In this document: one piece after another, positions 24,401-35,471 of the stretch
How positions within the stretch are numbered: position 1 is the stretch's first letter
Layout of the letters: each line of letters opens with the position of its first letter
Origin: Elmis aenea
Taxonomy: Eukaryota > Arthropoda > Insecta > Coleoptera > Elmidae
DNA length: 64,000 nucleotides
Reading direction: 5' to 3'
Assembly (NCBI GenBank): GCA_947652605.1
Contig: OX393576.1
Coordinates: forward strand, 16,890,575-16,954,574
Position numbers and translations under genes: made by a program
Notes under the pieces: model-generated
What the model was told of the DNA's origin: nothing
Database searches by the model: none
The model's input: only the letters and a program-made list of their open reading frames with translations

Positions 24401-25026
24401 CAGGGTGAATCGAAACCTAATTAATATTTGTTTTCACTTTAAGGCAGGTTTGATTATTTATATTTTGATTGCTCCACTGCTCCAGTTTATCATCTATCAT
24501 TAAAAAAAAAAAAACTACTTTTTTTCTCTTTTTTACTTTTGAAGATCAATAATTGGTTCTTACAAACATTTATTTAACTTCACTTGTTTGTTAGGGTCAA
24601 ATAATAGTGAATAAAGAAGTAAACTACCATGTGTGATACGTCAATGGATTCAGAAAAACAAATGCTATTTGATTATGTAATTAACAAAAATTGCGCCCCT
24701 AAGAAAAAACAAAGTTGGTTGCCATAAAACAAAAACGAATCGATCTAGGAAAAATGTGTGACAACCATCCGATTCGGCTTAAAAAAATGCTTGGGCAATG
24801 TTTTAACACATTTAAAATATTTCAAACTCCAAAGTTATAGACGATTTTCAAAAATAGTATTTTCCAGTTTTTCCTAATTTTCTAGGATACCGTTTGCCAT
24901 ATTTCCAATTTCTCTTTGGATTATCAATGAGCATCGAATTTAGCAACTTTGCCAAATTTAAACCTATACTCTAGCTATTATAATAAGCGAGATCTCCATG
25001 CTTAAACTCGAATTTCAATCACCCTG
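24401..25026. mobile_element. CAGGGTG-type element, family D copy 1, left arm degraded
   Basis: It starts CAGGGTGAATCGAAACC and ends AATTTCAATCACCCTG, both next to TA. The right part (24,690-25,026) matches the arms of the intact copy at 60,634-61,559: CGAATCGATCTAGG, ATCCGATTCGGCTTAAAAA, TTGGATTATCAATGAGCATC, with the box as CGAGA at 24,988. The left arm does not pair with it beyond the first dozen bases, so most of the left arm has been deleted or replaced. Confidence 0.7.
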
Positions 25027-25826
25027 TATATGGAAAAATTTGAAATATTTTACCTTTAAAACACATTTAATATCAATTTATTTTACAGTTTATTGGAATC
25101 AGTTAATGAAATGTTTTAAGTACATGGAATGGAGGGAAAAGTAATTCGAGAAAATGGCACGAATTCATTAAATAAAATAACTTTAACGTAATAAAAATTA
25201 TTGACCATGTTACTAGAAGAAATGTACGCGAATCTGTGTATTTACACATAATACTAAAAATGTTTGTTGCCTCAGTTATTGAGCCAACCACGCCACCCAT
25301 ATTTGCATGGCCTGCCTAAATAACAAATATCCGAAAACATTAATCTCTAAAAGAGGTGATTTGGTATGGCCTCTAAGGTCACTTGATATTGTACTCCTCC
25401 CTTCTTTTATTTATGGGGATATCAAAGAGAAATGTTTTTTTATACGCAACGAAAAATACAAGATGTTAAAAGCTGTATCCAACAAACTTTTAGGACATTT
25501 TTACAGCAAAAATTGATGTTCATTTTTAAAATAAATTGTTAAAAGACGATTTCATAAAATTATTATGTTAATAAGACATGTATACTTGATTAAAACAAGT
25601 CTTATCCTCAGTTATTATATATACTTTTACGGTTTTATAACCTAGCGCTGTTAGTAAATAGAAAAGGCAAAACTTTTAAGAAATTGAAATTGAAAAGCTC
25701 AAAAAAATTTTTTTTTGATTGAACGCTTAAGTTTTTAAATAAAAGTTAACCTTTACAGATACTGTTTACAGTTTATCTTGTTTAAATGCTGAAAAGTGTT
25801 AAACAGATTTTCGCGGTATAAATATA
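25027..25826. other. AT-rich non-coding DNA, nothing recognised
   Basis: Two short opposite frames of 65-69 codons (25,103-25,300 and 25,307-25,516) have no recognisable features. Confidence 0.4.
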
Positions 25827-25830
25827 CAGG

Positions 25831-26334
25831 ATGTCCCAAAAACTTCTAAAATAATTAATTGGTTTACATTATTTTATAAATATTTTTATACATCATAAAG
25901 TAAATATTTTTGTAAAAAGTTGTTGCATTAAAGATATGGAATTAAATGATGTGAGGGCTGTTTTTTAAACTAACTTTCATAGGATTAAAAAAAACAGTAT
26001 GGAGTTAAAAATACTGGTATGCAATGCCATTCGTTAAAAAATTTATCTTTTTACCATAATACGCATTTTTTTAAATAAAACACTTCCTTTATTCATGAGA
26101 AGAATTATTTCTTCAAGAATGTCTGGACTTGTTTCAAAATTCTCACTTCTTTATCAAATAAATCTATTTGAAAAGAGACGAGAGTCTTGTAACTAATCTA
26201 GATATTCTTTAAGAACAGATTCTTCTAATAAGTTTGGTAAAAGATTCTTGATATTTACATTGTTTTTTGTACATTTTTAATGAATTTCATAAATAAAATA
26301 ATTCCATACCCTTTAAAATTTGTGTTCCTCCCTG
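25831..26334. mobile_element. Possible degenerate CAGGGTG-type element
   Basis: TATACAGGATGTCCCAAAAA at the left and, inverted from the right, TATACAGGGAGGAACACAAA could be eroded terminal repeats of one element of about 500 bp. Only the outer 20-30 bp show similarity and no subterminal box is present. Confidence 0.3.
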
Positions 26335-26339
26335 TATAC

Positions 26340-27450
26340 TGTAAGACACCCTTTTTGAGCTCACGGTCTGTGTATTTATAGTGCAAGTATTGAATATCAT
26401 ACAATTGTTCTTTTCCATTAATATTAATTAAAAACGATTTATGGGTTTTCGCCAAATAATGCGCTTTAGTGAGCGGTTAGTTTGCTTTCCACAAGAAGAC
26501 AAGGATAGTATTAATTGCTTTAGGATTAATGTTATATTGATCGCGGTTCGTTAACGTACGGCCGCTTGTTAGCTAAAATTTCGAAATAAAATTTAGCTAA
26601 TAAAGTTAGGAATTTATGCTTTCCGACTTGCCCATTGTCAAATGTTTTTTTGTTGTAATTTTTGAGCCCACTGCGACAACGAAACACGATTTTTTTGGTG
26701 GTTAAAAAAGTTTGCTTTTCTGCTACTGGAGCAGTTGGACGTTAGATTAACGGTTGGTTAGGGTGGTCCATGCATCATCACTGCAGGCGCCGGTGTAAGA
26801 TGTCACCGAGATCTTCGTAATCAATTACACACCAGTACATTCGCGGGCTTAGGCCAAGATTTATTAGCTGTTCTTTGTTTTTTCATATTTAACAATCTGG
26901 TCTTTGCTAAACTGTTATGCATTTTTAATGTATGTCACCCGAGTTGAAGTCCGTTCGGAGTGTTTTACTGTAGTAAAGTAGAAACCCAAAGAAGCTGTTT
27001 GAAGTTAACACCCTAGCCTAGAATTTAAATTGATTTTCCCAACACAAAGTGCCCTGTTTGCATTAAAACAACTCCAAGATTATCCAATTCTAGGGTCTCT
27101 GAAACAGGGTCACAAACGGAAGAGATGTCTCGAATCTAGTGATCTATTACCAGAACTCTTGTATCCACCCCTTCTTGGGTTTATCTCATTGCCTGTTTTA
27201 TGTAGTTTTTCTCAACTATACACATATAATGTTTGATATTAGACACATTTGAATACCAAAATTTCACTCTCTGCAGGACGACAGTGATTTAATTCGCTGT
27301 AGTGCTACACATGAGATTAATGTCAATGAATTTATTCCAACTGCGTAGCTATCAAAACGTCGCTTGTGCTAGAATTCATTTCAATTATATAGACAGAAAC
27401 ACCTATAACGGCCAATTTTATTGTTTATTAAAATGTTGCAGATAAATATG
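26340..27450. other. Non-coding spacer, nothing recognised
   Basis: No repeat pair. Part of 26,750-26,830 is less AT-rich. The frame at 27,030-27,236 has no recognisable features. Confidence 0.4.
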
Positions 27451-27458
27451 GATTTTTG

Positions 27459-27697
27459 CAGGTTTGCGAACCGAATCGAAACTCGAACCAAAACCGAACC
27501 GGAACTCGAACTAAAACCGAACCGGAACTCGAAACAAAACCGAACCGGAACTCGAACCAAAACCGAACCGGAACTAGAACCAAAACCGAACCGGTATATT
27601 ATATTTAACTATGGTCTTGAACCGGATCGGTATTTTATCTTGAACTGTGATTATAACCGAACCGGTTATATAAAACCGGTTTTTGGTTCCAAATCTG
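27459..27697. mobile_element. hAT-like element built on a CCGAACCGG minisatellite
   Basis: The left CAGGTTTGCGAACC and the inverted right CAGATTTGGAACC look like short hAT-type terminal repeats, but the flanking 8-mers do not match, so the boundaries are uncertain. The interior is the 23-bp tandem array, then ACCGGTT-rich inverted pieces (GAACCGGATCGGT, AACCGAACCGGTT). A 98-codon open frame here (TEPELE, KPNR repeats) is a by-product of the array and does not represent a gene. Related GAACCGGTT pieces at 28,085-28,160 may belong to a second fragment. Confidence 0.4.
27471..27600. repeat. 23-bp minisatellite, about five copies
   Basis: CCGAACCGG starts at 27,494, 27,517, 27,540, 27,563 and 27,586, a constant 23-bp spacing. 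The unit is about CCGAACCGGAACTCGAAC plus CAAAA. Since 23 is not a multiple of 3, the protein reading cycles through frames, which argues against coding. Confidence 0.9.
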
Positions 27698-28209
27698 AAA
27701 TAACGAACCGCAGTTGAACGTGTTTTTTTGTTTTGTTATGTGGCGTTTACCAATAGAAGATAGCAGATAATTGTCTTTGTGTCTTAAGACTACGCATTGA
27801 CAATTCAAGTCTGATAGAGTAATTTGACAACTGTTATGACAAGTACTGTTGTCTTCTTGTTTTGATTCTAATATACAGTTTTCCAAAGTAACAGCGTTTT
27901 GTCGTAAAAAAAACTTTTTTTTGTAGGTTTTATTATTTGAAAAATAATAAGTAATTGTTCTAATATTTGATTCCGAAATAAATTTTTAAAACCGACGAGT
28001 TGTACGTTTAAAAATTTTGAAATATCCCACCAGAATTGTTTTTTTCGGGTTTGTGCACCTTGTGTCGTAAATTTGTGCAAAGAAACTTGAACCAAACGGA
28101 ACCGATCCATTGAACCGGTTAAATTGCGTCGAATTATTAAGATAACCGAACGAACCGGTCATATATTACAACTACGAGACAATAATTTTGAAGTAATAAC
28201 TGTATTTTA
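27698..28209. other. Spacer with further CCGGTT fragments
   Basis: GAACCAAACGGAACCGATC, TTGAACCGGTTAA and ACGAACCGGTC at 28,088-28,160 echo the array at 27,471-27,600. No complete element can be drawn. The opposite-strand frames at 27,635-28,110 are chance. Confidence 0.4.
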
Positions 28210-28217
28210 AGCTATGT

Positions 28218-28485
28218 CAATGTTTCCCAACCTTTTCTTAATCATGCCCCCCTTCAAGGACTTGGAAATTTGTATGTCCCCTTTGGCATAATACTGTATT
28301 CAACCAAATTTTAAAAACGTTAATACAAAAGATACTTCAAATGTAAAAGAGTTTTTAAATTGACTTTTTTTTAATGATTGTGAAGTATATGTTACACTTT
28401 AAATATTATAAAATGCAATATAATTTTTTAAGTTTCCCTTAAAATATTTAAATCGCCCCCATATGGCCCACGTTGGAAAATACTG
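28218..28485. mobile_element. Nonautonomous hAT element (268 bp)
   Basis: The left CAATGTTTCCCAACCT pairs with CAGTATTTTCCAACGT read inward from the right. The flanks AGCTATGT (28,210-28,217) and AGCTATCG (28,486-28,493) match at 6 of 8. Subterminal CATGCCCCCC and ATCGCCCCCATATGG resemble the C-rich blocks in 21,921-22,151, so the two may share a parent family. Confidence 0.8.
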
Positions 28486-28493
28486 AGCTATCG

Positions 28494-29194
28494 TTACATT
28501 GAAAAATGTAACATACAAACATACATATGTGGTCAATGGTAATATTTTCACGTTTTGGTTACATTTTGAAGTGTACGCTTCATTTTGTTGCCAACTGTAA
28601 CACGTCTTTATGAGAGACACTTGTTGCAATTACAAACACGAAATCAATATTGTTAAAGCTTATAACCACAAGTTGAGGATTTTGATTTCTTTTTTGAAGC
28701 AAACTTCAGACGTAAGGTTTTGCCTTTTTTAAAACTCTAAACAATAAATTTTTTCGTATGAATCCAGAAAAATTAATACATTTTAAAATTGATCCCTATT
28801 AACACATTTTTATAATGAAATGTTATCATGCATTGGTACAAATATTTTGTAACATTTTTGTTCCTTGTTCGTTGCGAAATAAATTCGTCTACCCGTGGTG
28901 TTGAAAGCATTGATTAGTTAACTGCGGAGTCCCTAGAATATATGTCAGTGTAGAAGCAGCATTTTCTATATTTCGGACCATATAAAACACGTTTTAAAAG
29001 CTTTGATTAAACAGCAAATTTTATTGTAATATTTATTAACTAACGAACTTGTGTCGTAGCTTTCTCGCGTCAATTTATAGTTTTAAAACGATTAAAATGA
29101 TTTATTTAATAGCTTTTGGACAACTTGTCATTTTATATTTATCTCAAAATTTTGCAAGATTGCCTAGTTCTGAACTGCTTTATTATCAAACGGA
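28494..29194. other. AT-rich non-coding DNA, nothing recognised
   Basis: No repeat pair or coding signal is visible. Confidence 0.45.
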
Positions 29195-29616
29195 AAATTG
29201 CACTTAAGATATTTTTTCTGCGTCCGTTTCCGATCAATTTATAGGCTGGAAAATACAACTTTACTGGCCTAGGCCAGAAAGTACTTGGTCGCCATGGTAA
29301 TGAGTTGTCTTTACGGGCCCAGGCCGGAAAGTAGCTGGTTGCCATGGTGATGAGTTAGTTTGTTGATTTACGTTGTCAAACAAGCGTCATTATACCACCA
29401 AGCGAATTTTCACCTGAAGTTTGTTAAGTTATTGTTTAATTATGGATGGTGATGATAGTGATTTTGGTGTCATTGGAGAATGCAGAAAAAATATTGTACG
29501 TAAAGTGTCTTTACTGGACTGGTATGCTTTCAGAACTCGTCTACGGCTCGTCCAAAAACTGCCTGCTCGTTCAGTAAAGTACCACTTTACGGTCTTGTTA
29601 CGTTAATAACTATTAT
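29195..29616 (+). repeat. Dispersed repeat R1, copy A (forward)
   Basis: Matches the minus strand of 57,247-57,690 over its whole length. Order: TTTTTTCTGCGTCC, GGCTGGAAAATACAACTTTA, two direct copies of a unit of about 50 bp (CTTTACTGGCCTAGGCCAGA...GGTCGCCATGGTAATGAG, then CTTTACGGGCCCAGGCCGGA...GGTTGCCATGGTGATGAG), a conserved short frame, then CGGTCTTGTTACG and AATAACTATTA. No terminal inverted repeats or poly-A tail were found, so the class is unknown. Confidence 0.8.
29421..29606 (+). CDS. Short open frame in dispersed repeat R1, copy A
   Basis: A 61-codon frame; the second methionine (29,442) opens MDGDDSDFGVIGECRKNIVR. The copy at 57,285-57,530 (minus) has MDGDDSDFGVSGGRRKNIVR at the same place, and both later read YAFRTR followed by a one-residue change and then RL. 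The acidic start and basic patch do not match any family I recognise. In between, the two copies differ by a short insertion (IPVKCLYDS against SLLDW) that leaves the surrounding frame open. The frame ends at the repeat boundary, so this may be only the first exon or 5' part of a longer gene carried by the repeat. Expression is unproven, and with two copies the frame retention could be chance or recent duplication. Confidence 0.3.
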   Translation: MLSYCLIMDGDDSDFGVIGECRKNIVRKVSLLDWYAFRTRLRLVQKLPARSVKYHFTVLLR

Positions 29617-31667
29617 CAAAACTTTACGGGAAAAAACCTTAGTGTTCTTATTTATGAACAAAGCATATATGTATACAAGTTTACTTAAATAAAAACCTAT
29701 TTTTATTTATTTGGATATTCATTAAGAAGATAACCTTCTCATATAAGGGATAAGTAATATTTTAACAAAAATTTTATGTTAATCATTTAAATAATTTAAA
29801 CGTTCAAGATAAAAAAATGCTCTGAATTTTTTATTGATATTGAAATTTAATAAACGAAAAATGCCACTACATTCATGCTCGTAGCGCAAGGCGAATTATC
29901 CCTACCTATAAATTACGCACCGGGGTGAACGACTCGCAGCCCACTATTCTGAAGTTCGCGAATGGATGTAAATCTATTAGCAGAACACAAACTTAATTTG
30001 GCAAAGTCTACAGTTTGCGTATGAATTTTAAGCTGGAATTCTTCAACTTTAGTTTGCAGTTATTTTATATGTTAACACTCGGCTAATTTTCGTCGAAATT
30101 AATAATTAGCGCGCAAAATTACTTATGCAAGTGAATGCTCAGTGCAACACTAAATAGATTTAGACGAAATAACTCATTAACGAGTGTTTTTTTATGAATT
30201 AAATGCAGGATTCTCTCAAGTTGAATCACAGTTAATAAAATTAATTTTGTCGTCCCGGAAGTTAAGTTATTTTGATTATTATTTAAGTAAGCAAAGTGAT
30301 TTTTCCGTAATCCTGGACGGACAAAAAAAAGTATTTTATTTGTGGTAACCTTTATTTTACGATTTTAAACAGTATGTATGAGTGAAATATATCAGTAATA
30401 CTTAAAAAGTTATTTTGATCTAACCCATTTTGTACTACATTCAACATTCAACCCATTGCTTTACATCTTAAATATAAATGGTGTCAAGCTTATTCTGCGT
30501 AACTTTTTTTTTACTGGTAAAATACGTAATACTAATTCCTTTTTGTGGTGTTAGTTGCCACAAGCAGTATCAGTAGTAATCAGTTATGATTAATTACATT
30601 ATTAATTACATACGAGCTAAGTCAGTTCCTTAATCTGACTAAAGGCATCTCCTTCGGAGTTGATTTGTGGAATTAATTTATGTTAAACACAACATTATTT
30701 ATAATAATAAATGTGTGATTTAATATTAATTGACTTGAAGATAAGATGCGCCACGAAAAATTCTTAATGAATATAGTTTCTTGTCTTCTTACCTGTTAAT
30801 AGTGTGATGTTTATTTGAACCTTACAAAGTCTTTAAAGTAGTTTAAGACAAAATGGCCACGACGGTTTAAAATTAAGTTCATAAATTTCTTTTTTTGGGT
30901 GGTTTTATATTTATTTTTGACTAATTTAACCAAACTCAAAAAAATTGGGTGGCGTTATTTCATTCGTATTGTTTTTTTTTTTTGCTGTGTACCAATACAT
31001 TAGGTATTAGTATGCATTACTGATTTCTAAACGTTTTTCTGGTATCAAAAATTCGCGTAAATTTAGCTGTCGTTAAATTAAAGTATTTATAGATTTAATA
31101 ACCAAAAAAGTTGTATAGTTTACATAAAATTGGTACTTAGTAACTTTTTCACATGAATGAACTATAATTATAGTTTTTTTTTTGTTATTTGTAAAATGCA
31201 TTTTTTTTTTAATGTTTGGTAAGTGGTGGCATTTTTTAAAAGCTAATTAATAGCATGTTTTGTTAATGAAAGACTATCGTATTTGATTTATGTTAAATAA
31301 TAGGTGTTTTTTCTAATCAGGCCACTTTAAATGCCTCATTAAATATGAAATTAGATGCATTAAATCTTAAGGTATTTTGTGGTGCAACCAGAACTACGAT
31401 ATGCAGCTTAGTTCATTTATAATAATTTAATCAAAAGTTGCAACACTTTTTTATTATCTTAAATTAATTAATCATTGACTTCTAGTATCACTTAAAAACT
31501 TTTTATTGTTGTACTTTACCGTATGTTTGAAAATTTATAGCAAAGTTAATTTAAGTATTTACTATTTTGTAGGTAAATATTATGATTTATATTTTTATAT
31601 TTTCAAAAGTGTTTAATCAAAAAGGTTTAAATTGTGTCAAAATAATTCGGTTTACATAATATACAGA
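29617..31667. other. AT-rich non-coding DNA, nothing recognised
   Basis: The 29,880-29,960 part is less AT-rich and contains CCTATAAATTACGC, a TATA-like match without a following gene. No repeats or coding signal otherwise. Confidence 0.45.
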
Positions 31668-32176
31668 CAGGGTGGTACACATTTCAGGGCCACTATTGGG
31701 ATCTCGTCAACGGTATGAGGTACAAAGAAGTTTAAATTAGACATTGCTCCATTTTCGAAGACTTATTCAGTGATGCTTTAATGTTTTAAAAAGTTGCATG
31801 GCACGCTAGATACTAAACAAAAATCAAAATGGGCATTTTTTTAAAAATCGTTTATAGTTTGGTTATACTTATTGGTACAAAAATATTTTTGAGGAAAAAG
31901 CTTTAGGTTTTTTTACCCACTGTAAAATGAAAACATTCATTAGTTTCAATATTGTTTACATTTTTAGATAAATTAGAAACTTATATTTTTTTAATGTATT
32001 TATTTTAATATTTAATAAAGTAAAATTCATCAAAAAGTCGCTATGAAGCTATACAGGGTGAGTCACGACGGACGCGTCGGAGTTTTATGGCGAAACGGTA
32101 TATATTTTCCAATTTCTGTCGGTGCTAGATTATGTAAGTCAATAAGGGCTACATTTTAAAAATATTTTCAAACATA

Positions 32177-32236
32177 CAGGGTGCTCCAAAAAAGAGTAGC
32201 ATATCAAAGTTATACTTTTTCTTATGGAACACCCTG
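32177..32236. repeat. 60-bp mini-unit with CAGGGTG ends, left arm
   Basis: Runs CAGGGTGCTCCAAAAAAGAG ... TATGGAACACCCTG and is flanked by TA on both sides. Its exact counterpart in the other arm is 33,680-33,739. At 60 bp with its own terminal inverted repeats it looks like a minimal element inserted in the arm. Confidence 0.75.
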
Positions 32237-32467
32237 TATATTTTTACATTTTTGGATTCCTCTTTAAATTTAATTAAAAAAATGTGTAAGGTCATATGGG
32301 TCTAAAGTCAACCGTTCTCGTGAAAATTGCATTTTCATGAAAATACAGTATTTTCAAAAATTTTCAACATTTAAAAACTTTGAGAAGCCTGAAGAAATTC
32401 GCTTGGAGATAAGATTGACAATAGATTATGTAACACTTTGCACCACCTACATTTTAAAAATATTATA

Positions 32468-32545
32468 CAGGGCGTTTTTTACGCTTGGTCAAACTTGTGA
32501 AACTTTAAACATCGATAACTCATTTTTTTTAAATACAACACCCTA
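32468..32545. repeat. Second mini-unit with CAGGGCG/CACCCT ends, left arm
   Basis: Runs from CAGGGCGTTTTTTACGC to ATACAACACCCTA, beside TA. The mirror image lies at about 33,375-33,452 (TAGGGTGTTGTATT ... AAACGCCCTG). Its ends are less perfect than those of the 60-bp unit. Confidence 0.55.
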
Positions 32546-33679
32546 TATTTTTTTACACCGTCTTATAGAAAATTTAATTCTCTTTCGAAAACATAAAGGC
32601 TGTTTTTCACCTAAAATTGATATTTTCCGAGATATCGCGATTTTATTGTTAATTATTAGGGCAAAGTAATATTTTCAAGTAGGCTATGAAGGTAGACAGC
32701 GGTAATTTGAAACAATTGAAAGAAAAAACAAGACACTTATAATTTTATTGTTTGACTACACACTTTTGATATATTTTTATAGGAAAGTTGTAGTTTTACC
32801 ATCCTTACGTTTAAATAGAGATTTTTTAAAATTATTTATGCATTTATTTATTGGACCAGTGTTATAAGATAATTACTAACTCCTATAAACCATTTTTTGT
32901 CTGTTTTCGATACGACACTACGACACTCTACCGAAAACAGTACCAACCATATTTTTTTTAAATGTAAAATTAAACAAGTCAATATTACTTTTTTTTTTTT
33001 AATCAGCGTTCCGTTCTCGTACCTAATACATTATCAATCGGTTTTTAGGACTTGGCAAACGATCAAACTCAATTATATGAAACATATTGTGACCCTATAT
33101 TTAAACGTAAAAATGGTAAATCTACAACTTTCTTATAAAAAAATGTCAAAAATGTGTAGGCAAACGACGAAATTATAAGTTTCTTGTTTTTTTCTTTCAA
33201 TTGTTTCAAATTACCGCTGTCTACCTTCATAAACTACTTGAAAATATTACTTTGCCCTAATAATTAACAATAAAATCGCGATATCTCGGAAAATATCAAC
33301 TTTAGGTAAAAAACAGCCTGAATGTTTTCGAAAGAGAATTCAATTTTCTATAAGACGGTGTAAAAAAATATAGGGTGTTGTATTTAAAAAAATAGAGTTA
33401 TCGATGTTTAAAGTTTCACAAGTTTGACCGAGCGTAAAAAACGCCCTGTACAATATTTTAAAAATGTAGGTGGTGCAAAGTGTTACATAATCTATTGTCA
33501 ATCTTATCTCCAAGCGAATTTCTTCAGGCTTCTCAAAGTTTTTAAATGTTGAAAATTTTTGAAAATACTGTATTTTCATGAAAATTCAATTTTCACGAGA
33601 ACGGTTGACTTTAGACCCATATAACCTTATACATTTTTTGAATTAAATTTAAAGAGGAATCCAAAAATGTAAAAATATA

Positions 33680-33739
33680 CAGGGTGTTCCATAAGAAAAA
33701 GTATAACTTTGATATGCCACTCTTTTTTGGAGCACCCTG
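33680..33739. repeat. 60-bp mini-unit with CAGGGTG ends, right arm
   Basis: Mirror copy of 32,177-32,236, same length: CAGGGTGTTCCATAAG ... TTTTGGAGCACCCTG, with TA on both sides. Confidence 0.75.
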
Positions 33740-34150
33740 TATGTTTGAAAATATTTTTAAAATGTAGCCCTTATTGACTTACATGATCTAACAGCGACAG
33801 AAATTGGTAAATATAAACCGTTTCGCCATAAAACTCCGACGCGTCCGTCGTGACTCACCCTGTAGAGTGCCATGAAATAATATTGAAACACATGAATGTT
33901 TTAAATTTACAGTGTTTAAAAAAATTAAAACTTTTCCTTAAAAATAATTTTGTACGGTCAAGTATAACCGAGTTATTAACGATTAAAAAAACAAAACATT
34001 TTGATATTTGTTTATTATCTAGCGTGCTGTAGAACTTTTTTAAAACATTAAAGCATCACTGAATACGAATAGGTCTCAGAAAGAAGAACAACTTTACTAA
34101 CGTAAACTTTGTAGCTCTTTACCGTTTACGAAATCCCGATAGTGGCTCAA

Positions 34151-35471
34151 AACATACATGATTTATTTAAGTGATTCATTTATTACTGTTTTTTTAATCT
34201 CTTGTAGTTATAATAGATCATTAAAAAAAACAAGTGATTTTGCAACTGCACTTATTTACGTTAATAAATATAATAAACTGTAACTTAATAGGATAATCCC
34301 CAAATGTATAACGTTATGAGTAGTAATTTTAAATTGATTGGAGAAAATTTAAAAAAAATGCAAGTCTTAGGTAACCTTAGATTATTTACGTAGTGTGTAG
34401 GTATTTAAATAAAATCAACTTATCTTTTTCAGTTTTTCTTAAAAATATTAAGCTGTGAGACTTTTTATTAGTTTCAAGGAAAATAAGCAATTTTAAACTT
34501 AAAATAGTGTTGCTAATGGTATAAATTAATTTCATAGTTAAATTTTGTTACATATTTTGCCTTTTAAAATAGATCTAGGGAGGCATTAATTTCAATGCAG
34601 ATATGTTAAAGAGCTTCCTGTAGCAACTAGCGCACCGCAACTTATTCCACAGTTAAATATTAGAAGCATGCGAAGAGCACTAATTTTTGAATAAGTTTCG
34701 CGAGTAATTTCACTTCCCTGAAATCGGAATATAGGCCCATTTTTCTTATTATTGTGAGTTGTTTCTATTCTCTAAGATAAACGACGACGCAATATTTCTT
34801 TGGCGTTCCTTTTAAGAACGCAAATAAACAAAGTTCTTTTGAATTGGTATAGGCGCTAAAAAATACTGTATTTCAAGCCGTAGATCGCTGCGTTGTTTAC
34901 TGGGGTAGTTGTGGGTCAGTTCATCTAGGCGTATCTCTGTGGCACACGCACAGACATGGTTTATGTTGCTCCCTGACATTTATGCTCTTTTTATTAGCCG
35001 TTAACTCGGACAGCTTGAAATCATATCCATTCATTCCTTTTATTTTATGGATCATATTTGCAGGGCGCTTAAGATAGTATTTTGTAAATAAAACGTCAGC
35101 GCAATTGTTCGAATGAGCATATTCTCACATTAATTTTAGATTATGATATTATGCGGTTGTAAATCTTACTAATTTTATGTTACGGACGATTTTATTTACA
35201 AGCGAACGTTTTCGTTTTGTAGATGTAAATAGTGCGCAGTGTTTTGTTTCTCTCATGATTAATTATTGCTGCGATTTAATTAACAATTAATTTTTCTCAT
35301 CGTAAATTAGTGCTACAATTTAATTAATAAAGTGTTTGTTTATTATTATTAATAATAATTACTACAATTTAATAAATAAGCGTAGCTGTGCTAGTCACAA
35401 CGCTTGGCAGCCTTACAAACACTTAAGGAAAAGACAATGACTTAGTCCAATTAACAAAAAGTTTGAATATG
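34151..35471. other. Non-coding spacer, nothing recognised
   Basis: No reading frame with recognisable content and no repeat pair. 34,720-34,990 is slightly less AT-rich. Confidence 0.45.

Larger units (their letters stand above)
32054..33862. mobile_element. 1.8-kb CAGGGTG-type palindrome nested in family A
   Basis: It begins CAGGGTGAGTCACGACGGAC and ends with the exact mirror GTCCGTCGTGACTCACCCTG, each beside TA. Arms of roughly 800 bp match almost base for base by eye, leaving a short unmatched centre near 32,830-33,080. Because of this symmetry the 110-codon plus frame at 32,337 and the 79-codon minus frame at 33,340 read nearly the same peptide (MKIQYFQKFSTFKNFEKPEE...). They are arm duplicates without a recognisable domain. 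Each arm holds two smaller units bounded by CAGGG-like ends. The close arm match suggests recent activity or arm-to-arm conversion. Confidence 0.85.
31668..34150. mobile_element. CAGGGTG-type palindrome, family A copy 2, host of a nested one
   Basis: The outer arms are 31,668-32,053 and 33,863-34,150. The left end CAGGGTGGTACACATTTCAG leads to the TCTCG box (31,702) and CTACAAAGAAG-type sequence. CACGCTAGATACTAAACAAA matches copy 1 at 2,300. The right arm mirrors these (TTTGTTTATTATCTAGCGTG; TTACCGTTTACGAAATCCC) but lacks the last 25 bp or so, since TAGTGGCTC runs into unrelated sequence. Removing the nested element leaves a family A element of about 675 bp, close to copy 1. Confidence 0.8.

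Noticed and set aside
27421..27717. 98-codon repetitive protein with TEPELE/KPNR repeats
   Set aside because: The DNA period is 23 bp, not a multiple of three, so the peptide is a by-product of a minisatellite.
32337..33579. Two nearly identical proteins (MKIQYFQKFSTFKNFEKPEE...) on opposite strands, as a possible gene pair
   Set aside because: They are the two mirrored arms of one palindromic element, so the same sequence is read twice. No domain and no coding context.
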